NCBI RefSeq assembly: GCF_002870125.1
Contig: NZ_PNEO01000003.1
Span: 124,001 to 188,000 of the forward strand
Direction: 5' to 3'
DNA: 64,000 bases
DNA from: Burkholderia sp. WAC0059
GTDB taxonomy: Bacteria; Pseudomonadota; Gammaproteobacteria; Burkholderiales; Burkholderiaceae
A model generated the notes under the pieces. It was not told where the DNA came from and ran no database searches. It saw only the letters and a program-made list of their open reading frames with translations. The number at the start of each line of letters is the position of its first letter. Position 1 is the first letter of the stretch. The position numbers and the translations under genes were made by a program. This document shows positions 35,299-44,780 of the stretch, piece after piece.

Positions 35299-36195
35299 TC
35301 AGTTGGGCTGGACGATCAGTTGGCCGGAACGGCCGGGAATTTCACCCCACGTAACAGGGTACGATGGCAGGGCTTCGGGGTCCAGCGTCGCATGGTAGTC
35401 GCCCATCGTGGCGAACGTGTGCCCCTGCGCGCGCCAGCCGGCAAGCAGCGTTTCGAACACGGGCGCGAGCTTCTGGCCTTCGAGTTCGGCGTGCAGCGTG
35501 AACACCTGGTCGCGCGGATCGTTCTCGGTGCGCTTCAGAAGCCAGGCGGCGACGTTGTCCGTGTCGACGCCGTCGACGCCGAGCACCTCGTCGAGCGTGG
35601 GCAGCGTGGTCGGCATCTGCACGTGCGAGAGCGTGCGGCCGCCGACCATGGGCCGGTACGGCGAGCGCCCGCGGCCGTCCGAGGCGAAGCGCATGCCCCA
35701 GGCGTCGATCTGCCCGAACGCCGCGTCGTTCATCTGCCAGCCCGCGGCGCCGTGCGTGACGGGCGGCGCGCCGAAGATTTGCGCGAAACGCTCGTGGCTG
35801 CGCCGCATCTGCGCGAGCGTCCAGTCGCGCGGGCGGCGGCGCACGTTGTCCTGCCAGTACACGTGGTCCCAGGTGTGGATGCCGCATTCGAAGCCGGCCG
35901 TCTGGATCGCGCGCATTTCGGCTGCCGCGCGCGCGCCGATGTCGGGGCCCGGCAGCAGCACGCCGTACATCAACTGCCGGATGCCGTAATGCTCGAGCAC
36001 CGACGTGCGCGACACCTTGCGCAGGAAGCCCGGGCGCAGCACGCGGCGCAGCGCCCAGCCCGTGTGGTCCGGGCCGAGGCTGAAGAGAAACGTGGCGCGC
36101 GCCGAAAAGCGCTCGAAGATGCGTGCGAGATTCGGCACGCCTTCGCGGGTGCCGCGCAGCGTGTCGACGTCGATCTTCAGGACGATGCGGGCCAA
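35299..36195 (-). CDS. arnD: 4-deoxy-4-formamido-L-arabinose-phosphoundecaprenol deformylase ArnD
   Basis: 298 residues, NodB-type polysaccharide deacetylase fold. Marks include LKIDVDTLRGTREGVP (metal-binding D), FSLGPDHTGWALRR, GIHTWDHVYWQDN (metal-binding histidines) and VFTLHAELEG. It removes the formyl group from undecaprenyl-linked formyl-Ara4N in the lipid A modification pathway. It lies 31 bp after the ArnA decarboxylase gene and is last in the arn operon. Confidence 0.93.
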   Translation of the reverse strand: MARIVLKIDVDTLRGTREGVPNLARIFERFSARATFLFSLGPDHTGWALRRVLRPGFLRKVSRTSVLEHYGIRQLMYGVLLPGPDIGARAAAEMRAIQTAGFECGIHTWDHVYWQDNVRRRPRDWTLAQMRRSHERFAQIFGAPPVTHGAAGWQMNDAAFGQIDAWGMRFASDGRGRSPYRPMVGGRTLSHVQMPTTLPTLDEVLGVDGVDTDNVAAWLLKRTENDPRDQVFTLHAELEGQKLAPVFETLLAGWRAQGHTFATMGDYHATLDPEALPSYPVTWGEIPGRSGQLIVQPN

Positions 36196-36226
36196 GAGCG
36201 GTTCCTTCCTCGGACGGAAATGCCGG

Positions 36227-37294
36227 TTACTGCTGCTCGACGAGCGCGCGGGCGTCGGCCACGTGGCCGCGATAGGCCTCGAAGATCTTGCGCAGCGCTT
36301 CGTCGAACGACGACTTCGGCGCCCAGCCGAGCTCCTGCATCGTGTTGTCGATCTTCGGCACGCGGTTCTGCACGTCCTGGTAGCCCGAGCCGTAATAGGC
36401 GCCCGACGAAGTCTCGACGAGCTGCACGCGCTCGGCCGACGGCGCGTATTCGGAATATTCGGCGGCGAGCGCGAGCATCTTGTGCGCGAGTTCGCGCACC
36501 GAGAAGTTGTTGGTCGGATTGCCGATGTTGTAGATCTTGCCCGAGGCGATGCCGTCCCTGTTCTCGATGATCTTCATCAGCGCGTCGATGCCGTCGTCGA
36601 TGTCGGTGAACGCGCGCTTCTGCGCGCCGCCGTCGACGAGGCTGATGTTCTCGCCGCGCACGATGTGGCCGAGGAACTGCGTGACCACGCGCGAACTGCC
36701 TTCCTTCGGCGTATAGATCGAGTCGAGGCCCGGCCCGATCCAGTTGAACGGGCGGAACAGCGTGAAATTCAGCCCTTCCTGCATGCCGTAGCCCCAGATC
36801 ACGCGGTCCATCAACTGCTTCGAGCACGCGTAGATCCAGCGCGGCTTGTTGATCGGGCCGTAGATGAGCGGCGAGGCGTCCGGGTCGAATTGCTCGTCGG
36901 TGCACATGCCGTAGACCTCGGAGGTCGACGGAAACACGAGGTGCTTGCGGTACTTGACGGCCGAACGCACGATCGGCAGGTTCGCCTCGAAGTCGAGCTC
37001 GAACACGCGCAGCGGCTGCTGCACGTAGGTGGCGGGCGTGGCGATCGCGACGAGCGGCAGGATCACGTCGCACTTCTTCACGTGATACTCGACCCACTCC
37101 CGGTTGATCGTGATGTCGCCCTCGAAGAAGTGCATGCGTTCGTGATCGACGAGGCTGCCGAGCCGGTCGGTCTGCATGTCCATGCCGAAAACTTCCCAGT
37201 CGGTGGTTTCGAGAATGCGCTTGGACAGATGATGGCCGATGAAGCCGTTCACACCCAGAATCAGGACTTTTTTGGTGAAACCTTCGGTTTTCAT
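36227..37294 (-). CDS. arnA: UDP-glucuronate decarboxylase (ArnA C-terminal domain as a separate protein)
   Basis: 355 residues. Rossmann GVNGFIGHHLSKRIL, catalytic region PLVAIATPATYVQQPLRVF, FPSTSEVYGM, and RWIYACSKQLMDRVI with the Y-x-x-x-K pair. It corresponds to the C-terminal half of E. coli ArnA, which oxidises and decarboxylates UDP-glucuronate to UDP-Ara4-keto. The formyltransferase half is a separate gene that overlaps its start by 4 nt (ATGA). Separate halves are normal in Burkholderia. Confidence 0.93.
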   Translation of the reverse strand: MKTEGFTKKVLILGVNGFIGHHLSKRILETTDWEVFGMDMQTDRLGSLVDHERMHFFEGDITINREWVEYHVKKCDVILPLVAIATPATYVQQPLRVFELDFEANLPIVRSAVKYRKHLVFPSTSEVYGMCTDEQFDPDASPLIYGPINKPRWIYACSKQLMDRVIWGYGMQEGLNFTLFRPFNWIGPGLDSIYTPKEGSSRVVTQFLGHIVRGENISLVDGGAQKRAFTDIDDGIDALMKIIENRDGIASGKIYNIGNPTNNFSVRELAHKMLALAAEYSEYAPSAERVQLVETSSGAYYGSGYQDVQNRVPKIDNTMQELGWAPKSSFDEALRKIFEAYRGHVADARALVEQQ

Positions 37295-38244
37295 GGACGG
37301 GGGGAGGATTGAGTGAGTTCGGTGAACGCGGCGGGCGTGACGACCGTCTCGATCGTCTCGCGCTCGCCGCCATTCCGGTGCCGGTGCCGCAATTCGTGGA
37401 TCGCGATCGCGCGGCCGTCGCCGCAAACGCCGAAAAACGCATTATCGCTTACCGCGATGCCGGGGGGCAAATGAGCCGGCACGGCGCGGGGCGGGGCGAG
37501 GCGCGCGCGCGCCACGACGAAACGTTCGTCGCCGACGTCGGTGAACGCGCCCGGATACGGCGGCGCAACCGCGCGCACGAGGTTGTACACCTGCTGCGCG
37601 TCCTGACTCCAGTCGATGCGGCCGTCCTCGGGTTGGCGGCCGCCGTAGTAGCTGCCCTGCGAGAGGTCGTTGGGCAGATGCGGCGCCTCGCCGGCCAGCA
37701 GCGCGGGCAGCACGCGCCAGAGCGTCTGCTCGGCCGCGACCGTGACCTTGTCGAACACCTGCGCGGCCGTGTCGTCGGGCAGGATCGGCACCGGCGTCTG
37801 CGCGACGATCGCGCCGGCGTCGGGTTTCGCGGCCATCTCGTGCAGCGTCGCGCCGGTCTCGGTCTCGCCGTTGAGCACGGCCCAGTTCGTCGGCACGCGG
37901 CCGCGGTACTTCGGCAGCAGCGAGCCGTGCATGTTGTAGGCGCCGCGGGCGGCGAGGGCCAGCAGGTCGGTCGGCAGCATGTGCCGGTAGTAGAACGAGA
38001 AGATGAAGTCGGGCTGCGCGGCGGCGAGCGCCGCGCGCAGCGCCCCGTCTTTCGGATCGGCCGGCGTGACGAACGCAATGCCGTGCTCCGCCGCGACCGA
38101 CTTCACGCTGCCGAACCAGATGTTCTCGGCGGGATTGTCCTCGTGCGTGACGACGAGCGCGACGTCCACGCCGCCCGCGAGCAGCACCTGGAGGCAGCGC
38201 ACGCCGACGTTGTGATAGGCAAAGACGACGGCGCGCGGTTTCAC
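37291..38244 (-). CDS. arnA: UDP-Ara4N formyltransferase (ArnA N-terminal domain as a separate protein)
   Basis: 317 residues. Formyl-transferase fold with the N10-formyl-THF motif region FSFYYRHMLP and MHGSLLPKYRGRVPTNWAVLNGETETGATLHEM (catalytic Asn-His-Asp triad of the family). A C-terminal OB-like domain follows. Start is GTG at 38244, overlapping the arnC stop (GTGA); its own stop overlaps the decarboxylase start (ATGA). These overlaps keep the pathway enzymes translationally coupled. Confidence 0.92.
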   Translation of the reverse strand: MKPRAVVFAYHNVGVRCLQVLLAGGVDVALVVTHEDNPAENIWFGSVKSVAAEHGIAFVTPADPKDGALRAALAAAQPDFIFSFYYRHMLPTDLLALAARGAYNMHGSLLPKYRGRVPTNWAVLNGETETGATLHEMAAKPDAGAIVAQTPVPILPDDTAAQVFDKVTVAAEQTLWRVLPALLAGEAPHLPNDLSQGSYYGGRQPEDGRIDWSQDAQQVYNLVRAVAPPYPGAFTDVGDERFVVARARLAPPRAVPAHLPPGIAVSDNAFFGVCGDGRAIAIHELRHRHRNGGERETIETVVTPAAFTELTQSSPRP

Positions 38245-39311
38245 GACCGCACTCCGGCGTCCGTGGCCGTGGCGGCCGCGTGCCGTTCCTCGCCCTGCAC
38301 CGGCGGCGCGTGATTCGGTCGCGGCGCCGGCACGGCGCCGTGGCCGTCGCGCGCCTCGAGGATCGTCTGCACGAGATAGCGCGGCCGCGCGCGCACCTGC
38401 TGGTAGATCCGGCCGATGTACTCGCCGAGCAGCCCGAGCGCAAAGATGATGACGCCGAGCATGAAGAACGTGATGGCGAACAGCGTGAATACGCCCTGGA
38501 CCTCGGCGCCGATGACGAAGCGGCGGATCATCAGCAGCAGGAACAGGCCGGCCGAGCCGAGCGAGAGGATCACGCCGATGAACGAGAGCCATTGCAGCGG
38601 CACGACCGAGAAGCCGGTCACGAGGTCGAAGTTCAGGCGAATGAGGCTGTAGAGCGAATACTTCGATTCGCCGGCGAAGCGCTCTTCGTGCGCGACCCCG
38701 ATTTCGACGGGATTCTGCGCGAACGTGTAGGCAAGCGCCGGGATGAACGTGTTGATCTCGCCGCAGCGGTTGATGGTGTCGACGATGCGCCGGTCGTAGG
38801 CGCGCAGCATGCAGCCCTGGTCGGTCATGCGGATGCGCGTGATGCGCTCGCGCAGCCGGTTCATCATCTGCGAGGCCTTGCGGCGCCAGAGGCTGTCCTG
38901 GCGGTTCGTGCGGATCGTGCCGACGTAGTCGTGGCCCGCGCGCATCTGCTCGACGAGCTTGCGGATTTCCTCGGGCGGATTCTGCAGGTCGGCGTCGAGC
39001 GTGATGACGATCTGGCCGCGCGCCTCCTCGAACCCCGCGAGGATCGCCATGTGCTGGCCGTAGTTGCCGTTCAGCAGGATCACGCGGGTCGTGTCGGGGC
39101 GGACGCGGAACTGTTCGGCGAGCATCGCGGCCGAGCGGTCGCGGCTGCCGTCGTTGACGAAGATCACCTCCCAGGCTGCGCCGAGCGCGTCGAGGGCCGG
39201 GTAGAGCCGCGCGAAAAGCGCGGCGAGCCCGGCCTCCTCGTTGTAGACCGGAATGATGACCGAGACTTCCGGCGTGGCCGGCGTCGGGGCGCGAGGTTCC
39301 GTTTGACTCAT
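38241..39311 (-). CDS. arnC: Undecaprenyl-phosphate Ara4-formyl-N transferase ArnC
   Basis: 356 residues. N-terminal GT2 domain: VSVIIPVYNEEAGL, VNDGSRDRS (DxD-type), DADLQNPPEE and QGCMLRAYDRR. Two C-terminal membrane segments (LQWLSFIGVILSLGSAGLFLLL and FTLFAITFFMLGVIIFALG) are followed by an amphipathic tail. It moves formyl-Ara4N from UDP to undecaprenyl phosphate at the inner membrane. The ATG 39311 start was chosen over an in-frame arginine-rich extension. Confidence 0.93.
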   Translation of the reverse strand: MSQTEPRAPTPATPEVSVIIPVYNEEAGLAALFARLYPALDALGAAWEVIFVNDGSRDRSAAMLAEQFRVRPDTTRVILLNGNYGQHMAILAGFEEARGQIVITLDADLQNPPEEIRKLVEQMRAGHDYVGTIRTNRQDSLWRRKASQMMNRLRERITRIRMTDQGCMLRAYDRRIVDTINRCGEINTFIPALAYTFAQNPVEIGVAHEERFAGESKYSLYSLIRLNFDLVTGFSVVPLQWLSFIGVILSLGSAGLFLLLMIRRFVIGAEVQGVFTLFAITFFMLGVIIFALGLLGEYIGRIYQQVRARPRYLVQTILEARDGHGAVPAPRPNHAPPVQGEERHAAATATDAGVRS

Positions 39312-39442
39312 CTGTACGTGTTTTCCGTTTTCGTATGGGTTCGTCCGGGCGCCGTGCGAGCGCCGCGGGACGGTCTGTTCTTGTCGGGCGGAGCCGCCGC
39401 CTTGTGCTTCGCGCTCCGCCGGTTTGCGTTCCCGCCGGCGCG

Positions 39443-40594
39443 CTAACGGCCGTGCCGCGCGCAGATCTCGTCGACGGCCCGGCACACGCGCGCCACGTCG
39501 TCCGCGCTCATCTGCGTGAAGAGCGGCAGCGTGACCGTGCTCGCGCCGAAGCGCTCGGCGTGCGGGAACATGCCGGCGCGAAAGCCGCGCTCGCGGTACA
39601 GCGTGAAGAGGTGAATGGCCGGATAGTGCACGCCCGAGCCGATTCCGCGCTCCTTCAACTGCGCCATGAAGCCTGAGCGGTCGAGGTCGAGCTTCTCGAG
39701 CGGCAGCGTGATCTGGAACATGTGCCAGTTGCCGTTCGCGAAGTCCGCGACCGGCAGGCCGACGCCGAGACGCACGGCCGGGCCGCCCTCGAAGCCGGCG
39801 AAATAGGCGCGGGCGAGCTCCCGGCGGCGCGCCGTGAAGCGCTCGATGTGCCGCAACTGGCCGAGCCCCACGCGGGCGGCGACGTCGGTGAGATTGTACT
39901 TGCCGCCGAGCACGTCGCAGTCCATGCCGTCGAAGCCCGTGCGCGTGATGCCCTGCAGCCGGTATTTCTGCGCGAGGACGGCCTCCTGCTCGTTGTTGAG
40001 CACGAGCGCGCCGCCCTCGATCGAGGTCAGGTTCTTGTTCGCGTGGAAGCTGAACGAGACGAGGTCGCCGAGCTTGCCGATGCGCTCGCCGTTCCAGCTC
40101 GAGCCGAACGCCTGCGCCGCGTCCTCGACGACGCGCAGCCCGTGCGCGCGCGCGATCCCGTAGAGCCGGTCCATGTCGACGGGGAGTCCGGCCAGATAGA
40201 CGGGAATGATGGCCTTCGTGCGCGGCGTGATGGCGGCCTCGACGCGGTCGAGGTCGATGTTGCGCGTGACGGGGTCGATGTCGGCGAAGACCGGCGTGGC
40301 GCCCACTTCATAGATGACGTTGCTCGTCGAGACCCACGACGCCGGCGTGGTGATGACCTCGTCGCCCTGGCCGACGCCCGCGATGCGCAGCCCGATTTCG
40401 AGCGTGGCCGTCCCCGAGTTGAACGTGCGCACCGGCCGGCCGCCGCAGAATGCCGACAGCGCGGCCTCGAACGCCTGGTTCTGCGGACCCGTCGTGATCC
40501 AGCCGGAGCGCAGAACCTCGACGACGCCCTCGATGGTTTCCTCGTCGATTTCGGGACGAACGAAGGGCAGGAAAGGGGCGGATGGCTGACTCAT
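39443..40594 (-). CDS. arnB: UDP-4-amino-4-deoxy-L-arabinose aminotransferase ArnB
   Basis: 383 residues, DegT/DnrJ/EryC1 aminotransferase. PLP lysine is K187 in FSFHANKNLTSIEGG; other marks are FNSGTATLEIGLR, PASWVSTSNVI and VVEDAAQAFGS. It converts UDP-Ara4-keto to UDP-Ara4N with glutamate. The start ATG 40594 is followed directly by FLPFVRPEIDEETI as in homologues. It lies 131 bp upstream of arnC and 235 bp downstream of arnT. Confidence 0.94.
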   Translation of the reverse strand: MSQPSAPFLPFVRPEIDEETIEGVVEVLRSGWITTGPQNQAFEAALSAFCGGRPVRTFNSGTATLEIGLRIAGVGQGDEVITTPASWVSTSNVIYEVGATPVFADIDPVTRNIDLDRVEAAITPRTKAIIPVYLAGLPVDMDRLYGIARAHGLRVVEDAAQAFGSSWNGERIGKLGDLVSFSFHANKNLTSIEGGALVLNNEQEAVLAQKYRLQGITRTGFDGMDCDVLGGKYNLTDVAARVGLGQLRHIERFTARRRELARAYFAGFEGGPAVRLGVGLPVADFANGNWHMFQITLPLEKLDLDRSGFMAQLKERGIGSGVHYPAIHLFTLYRERGFRAGMFPHAERFGASTVTLPLFTQMSADDVARVCRAVDEICARHGR

Positions 40595-40829
40595 GAATGC
40601 GGTGCTCGTCAGGAAAAGGAAAGGGCCGCGCGAAGGCGGCGTCAACGTTGCGGATGGCGGATATTAAAGCCGGACTCGGGCCGAGCCCGGGGGGCGGCCG
40701 TCCTCGCCCTGCCTTTCGACCGGATTTCAACCCGATGTACGCGATATTCACACGGGCGAAACCCGTCTGTCCAACGGCGCGGCCGGCGCTGTGGCGTCAG
40801 TGCGACCGGCATGGCCGCGCGGCAGCGCA

Positions 40830-42515
40830 TCACGACTGCGGTTTTTCGACGATCACGCGCCGGGAGTCGCGCGCGACCACCTGCATCGGCAAGCCTTGGG
40901 CGACGAACTGCGCATAGCGCTGCGGCGGGATCAGCGCAAGCGCGTAGCGTTCGGACCGCCAGCGCTGTTCCCATTCGGCGATGGTCGGCACCCATTTTTG
41001 CGGCTCGACCGAGATGCCGAAGGCCAGCTCGTCGGGGTTCTGGACCATGATCGTCGTGTGGCCGACGTAGAACGGCAGCGTATGGTCGAGCACGCCGACC
41101 GAGTAGAACGGCGTGTCGGGCGGCAGCTTCGCGAGCGCGGCGCGCACGGCCGGCGCCAGCGGCGCGCCCGAGCTGAGCGTGCCGAACACGTCGTGGCCGG
41201 TGCCGGCGATCGTGCAGAACAGCAGCCAGGCCGCGCCGAACACGACGGCGACGGCCGGCTGGCCCGCGCGGCTGCGGCTCCGGTTCAGCCAGAGCGCGAC
41301 GAGCGTGAGGACGAACGCCGTGCCGACGGCCGCGAACACCCAGACCTGGAATTCGCGGTACAGCGCGTTGGGATTGCGCGCGTCGCCGAGCCGGCTCAGG
41401 AACGTCGCGCCGATCGCGGCCACGACGAGGAACGCCGCGTAGCCGAGCAGATGGCGCCGCCACTGCGCACGGCTCATGAGCGGCAGGTAGAGCCCGATCA
41501 CGAGCGCGAGCGCGGGCGCGACGGGCAGCGTGTACGAGACGAGCTTCGAGTGGGACGCGCTGAAGAACACGAAGATGAACGCGCTCCAGACGACGAGGAG
41601 CAGAACCGGCGCGAAGCCGTTGGGCTGGCGCGGTAGCCGCAGCGCGCGGCCCACGCTCTGGACGCTGGCCGACAGCCACGGCAGGAACCCCACGAGCAGC
41701 ACCGGCACGAAATAGTAGAACGGGCCGGGCCGGTTCTGGGCGGGGGTCAGATAGCGCTGGAACTGCTGGACGATGAAGAAGAAATTGAGGAACTCGGGGT
41801 TGCGCTCCTGCACGAGCACGAACCAGGGCGTGGCGATCGCGAAGAAGACGATGAGCCCGCTTGCGAGGTAGAGGCGCCGCCAGAGCGCCCAGTCGCGCGA
41901 GACGAGCGTGTAGAGCACGAGGACGGCGCCGGGCAGGATCAACCCGATCAGGCCCTTCGAGAGCACGGCGAGCGCCATCGAGGCCCAGCAGACCCACATC
42001 CACCCCCGGACCCGACGCGCGGGCAGGTTGGGGCGCTGCGCGAGCAGCAGCGCGCACAGCGTGAGCTCCATCCAGAACGACAGGGCCATGTCGAGCGTGT
42101 TGAAGTGGCCCATCAGGATCCAGTACGGCGCGCAGGCGAGCACGAGGGCCGAAAAGAATCCCGTCGCCGCATTGAAGACGCGCGCGCCCGTGAAGCCGAC
42201 GAGCAGCACGCCGGCGAAGCCCGTGAGCGCCGTGTAGAGCCGCGCCTGCCACGCGCCGATGCCGAACCACGCGAACGTGAGCGCGTTGGCCCAGGTTTGC
42301 AGCGGCGGCTTCTCGAAGTACTTGTAGCCGTTGTAGCGCGGCGTGATCCAGTCGCCTGTCACGAACATCTCGCGAGCCATTTCGGCGTAGCGTCCCTCGT
42401 CGCTCGGTAGCAGATGGCGCCAGCCGAGCGGCACGAACCAGATCACGGCGAGCGCTACGACGAGCAGCAGGATTGCGGTGCGATTGAGCGGTAGCCTCGA
42501 CGGCGTATCGTTCAT
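40830..42515 (-). CDS. arnT: Lipid A 4-amino-4-deoxy-L-arabinose transferase ArnT
   Basis: 561 residues, GT-C fold with about a dozen membrane segments. The first periplasmic loop carries LLPSDEGRYAEMAREMFVTGDWITPRYNGYKYFEKPPLQTW, the catalytic loop of ArnT/PMT proteins. The C-terminal periplasmic domain holds YSVGVLDHTLPFYVGHTTIMVQNPDELAFG. It transfers L-Ara4N from undecaprenyl phosphate to lipid A, lowering negative charge and giving polymyxin resistance. In Burkholderia the arn pathway is known to be essential. First gene of the arn block. Confidence 0.94.
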   Translation of the reverse strand: MNDTPSRLPLNRTAILLLVVALAVIWFVPLGWRHLLPSDEGRYAEMAREMFVTGDWITPRYNGYKYFEKPPLQTWANALTFAWFGIGAWQARLYTALTGFAGVLLVGFTGARVFNAATGFFSALVLACAPYWILMGHFNTLDMALSFWMELTLCALLLAQRPNLPARRVRGWMWVCWASMALAVLSKGLIGLILPGAVLVLYTLVSRDWALWRRLYLASGLIVFFAIATPWFVLVQERNPEFLNFFFIVQQFQRYLTPAQNRPGPFYYFVPVLLVGFLPWLSASVQSVGRALRLPRQPNGFAPVLLLVVWSAFIFVFFSASHSKLVSYTLPVAPALALVIGLYLPLMSRAQWRRHLLGYAAFLVVAAIGATFLSRLGDARNPNALYREFQVWVFAAVGTAFVLTLVALWLNRSRSRAGQPAVAVVFGAAWLLFCTIAGTGHDVFGTLSSGAPLAPAVRAALAKLPPDTPFYSVGVLDHTLPFYVGHTTIMVQNPDELAFGISVEPQKWVPTIAEWEQRWRSERYALALIPPQRYAQFVAQGLPMQVVARDSRRVIVEKPQS

Positions 42516-42666
42516 GAGTTCCAGCCTGTCTTGTTCAACGGATGAGTGGAGGGGCGGGGCGGCTTGCGCCCGGTTCCGGCGCTGCACGCCGTAACCGGCG
42601 ACGCCGGACCGTGCGGCCCGGCGCGCAGTGTAAGGCATCGGGCGCCGCGCCGGGGCATGGGCGGGC

Positions 42667-43041
42667 TCAGGCTTCGATCAGGAGCGCGGCGGCGACGCGC
42701 CGGCCCTCGGCCATCAGGATGTTGTAGGTCCGGCAGGCGGCCTTGAAATCCATCGTTTCGACGCCGATGCGCCGCGCAGCGAGGGCGGCCGTCAGACGCG
42801 GATGGGGGAAGCGCAGCCGCTCGCCGCTGCCGAACACGACGACTTCGGGCGCCGGCGCGAGCAGCAGCTCGAAATGCTCGGGGCCGAGCGCGTCGAACGA
42901 CGCGACCGGCCAGGCGATGACGGGCGAGTCGGGCAGGACGATGATGCTGCCGTCGTGACGTTCGAGATTGATTTCGACGTAATCGGCGCCGTAACCCGTG
43001 ACGGTGTTGAGCGCGCCGCTCGAGTCCTGGTGTAGTTTCAA
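42667..43041 (-). CDS. Mth938/DUF498-domain protein
   Basis: 124 residues. MKLHQDSSGALNTVTGYGADYVEINLERHDGSIIVLPDSPV followed by VVVFGSGERLRFPHPRL and a C-terminal ETMDFKAACRTYNILMAEGRRVAAALLIE are the conserved features of this family (related to NDUFAF3). Function in bacteria is not settled. The start is TTG at 43041 with a weak GGAAA upstream; no ATG or GTG fits better. It is divergent from alaA. Confidence 0.85.
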   Translation of the reverse strand: MKLHQDSSGALNTVTGYGADYVEINLERHDGSIIVLPDSPVIAWPVASFDALGPEHFELLLAPAPEVVVFGSGERLRFPHPRLTAALAARRIGVETMDFKAACRTYNILMAEGRRVAAALLIEA

Positions 43042-43497
43042 AACGGTATTTCCGGGTTGTCGCTTATCTGGCGTGCGCCGCGCGCCGGACGCGGTCCGGC
43101 GGCGCACGGGCCCTCCGGACTTTCGCGGATGGGCTGTGCCGCCGGGGGACGGAAGGCTCCGCCGGCGGATTGCCTGGCGGGGTGGGCGGGGTGGGCGAAC
43201 CGGGCTTGCCGTTCCCTGTCGTCCCTCGTCGACGGCCAGCGGCGCATTGCGGAAGTGGGCCAAAATCCGCTAAATTATAACTTTTTAGCCGCCTTCGCGG
43301 CGCTTTGCGCTCGCGATCCGCTCCAGGACCGCCTGCGGTTCGCCCTGTACGTCCCCAGTCCGTCCCATTCGCTCGCCATTTCATGATCGAGGAGGCGTTC
43401 CGGACCCAGCCACGGCGGGCCCGGCCGGCCGCGCGTGCGCGAAGGCGCACGAAAGGCGGCTGATCCTTCCGTCCAACCCCCCTCTAGCCGATCGTCC
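43042..43497. other. Non-coding divergent region between the Mth938-like gene and alaA
   Basis: 456 bp. Frames here are arginine-rich shadows. An A+T-rich segment at about 43261-43285 contains the alaA promoter candidate. A 220-nt leader separates that promoter from the GTG start, long enough for regulation, but I see no attenuator peptide or riboswitch I can name. Confidence 0.5.
43247..43276 (+). promoter_or_regulatory. Candidate sigma-70 promoter for alaA-hom-thrC
   Basis: TTGCGG (43247-43252) and TAAATT (43271-43276) with an 18-nt spacer, in the only A+T-rich stretch between the divergent genes. About 220 nt upstream of alaA. Confidence 0.45.
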
Positions 43498-44736
43498 GTG
43501 AATCCGATCCTCAAATCCAACAAGCTGCAAAACGTCTGCTACGACATCCGTGGGCCGGTACTCGAACACGCGAAGCGCCTCGAAGAGGAAGGGCATCGCA
43601 TCATCAAGCTGAACATCGGCAACCTGGCGCCATTCGGTTTCGAGCCGCCCGACGAGGTCATCCAGGACATGATCCTGAACCTGCCGGGCTCGTCGGGCTA
43701 TTCGGATTCGCGGGGCGTGTTCTCCGCGCGCAAGGCGATCATGCACTACGCGCAGCAAAAGGGCGTGCACGGCGTCGAACTCGACGACATCTACGTGGGC
43801 AACGGCGCGTCCGAGCTGATCGTGATGGCGATGCAGGCGCTCCTGAACGACGGCGACGAAGTGCTGCTGCCGGCGCCCGACTACCCGCTCTGGACCGCCG
43901 CCGTGAGCCTGTCGGGCGGCACGCCCGTGCACTATCTCTGCGACGAGTCGAACGCCTGGATGCCCGACCTCGACGACATCCGCGCGAAGATCACGCCGGC
44001 CACGCGCGCGCTCGTCGTCATCAACCCGAACAACCCGACGGGCGCGCTTTATTCGGACGAACTGCTGCTCGGGCTCGTCGCCATCGCGCGCGAGCATGGG
44101 CTCATCATTTTCGCCGACGAGGTGTACGACAAGATCATCTACGACGACAAGCAGCACACGGCGCTCGGCGCGCTCTCCGAGGACGTGCTGACGGTCACGT
44201 TCAACAGCCTCTCGAAGAGCTACCGCGCCTGCGGCTACCGCGCGGGCTGGATGTATCTCTCGGGCATGACGGGCGAGAACCGCCGCCGCGCGAAGGACTA
44301 CTGCGAGGGGCTCGGCATTCTCGCCTCGATGCGCCTGTGCCCGAACGTGCCGGGCCAGTACGCGATCCAGACCGCGCTCGGCGGCTACCAGAGCATCAAC
44401 GAGCTGATCGTGCCGGGCGGGCGCCTGTACCGCCAGCGCGAACTCGCCTATAACATGCTCACGGCGATTCCGGGCGTGACCTGCGTGAAGCCCGAGGCGG
44501 CGCTCTACATGTTCCCGCGCCTCGACCCGAAGCTCTACCCGATCGAGGACGACCAGCAGTTCATCCTCGACCTGCTGCTCGAGGAACGCGTACTGCTCGT
44601 GCAGGGCACCGGCTTCAACTGGAAGCAGCCGGACCACTTCCGCGTGGTGTTTCTGCCGAACGTCGACGACCTGACCGATTCGATCAACCGGATCGCGCGC
44701 TTCCTCGACGGCTACCGCAAACGCCACTCGGTCTGA
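43498..44736 (+). CDS. alaA: Alanine/pyruvate aminotransferase AlaA (class I/II)
   Basis: 412 residues. It aligns by eye over its whole length with E. coli AlaA (YfbQ): NKLQNVCYDIRGPVLEHAKRLEEEGH, GNGASELIVMAMQALL, PAPDYPLWTAAVSLSGG, INPNNPTGALYS and PLP lysine K240 in FNSLSKSYRACG. Forms alanine from pyruvate and glutamate. Start is GTG 43498; the upstream frame is arginine-rich. hom starts 44 bp downstream, so the two may be cotranscribed. Confidence 0.93.
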   Translation: MNPILKSNKLQNVCYDIRGPVLEHAKRLEEEGHRIIKLNIGNLAPFGFEPPDEVIQDMILNLPGSSGYSDSRGVFSARKAIMHYAQQKGVHGVELDDIYVGNGASELIVMAMQALLNDGDEVLLPAPDYPLWTAAVSLSGGTPVHYLCDESNAWMPDLDDIRAKITPATRALVVINPNNPTGALYSDELLLGLVAIAREHGLIIFADEVYDKIIYDDKQHTALGALSEDVLTVTFNSLSKSYRACGYRAGWMYLSGMTGENRRRAKDYCEGLGILASMRLCPNVPGQYAIQTALGGYQSINELIVPGGRLYRQRELAYNMLTAIPGVTCVKPEAALYMFPRLDPKLYPIEDDQQFILDLLLEERVLLVQGTGFNWKQPDHFRVVFLPNVDDLTDSINRIARFLDGYRKRHSV

Positions 44737-44780
44737 CCGGGACCGTTTTTTCAAGCTCAACATCACTCGACACACGCTGC

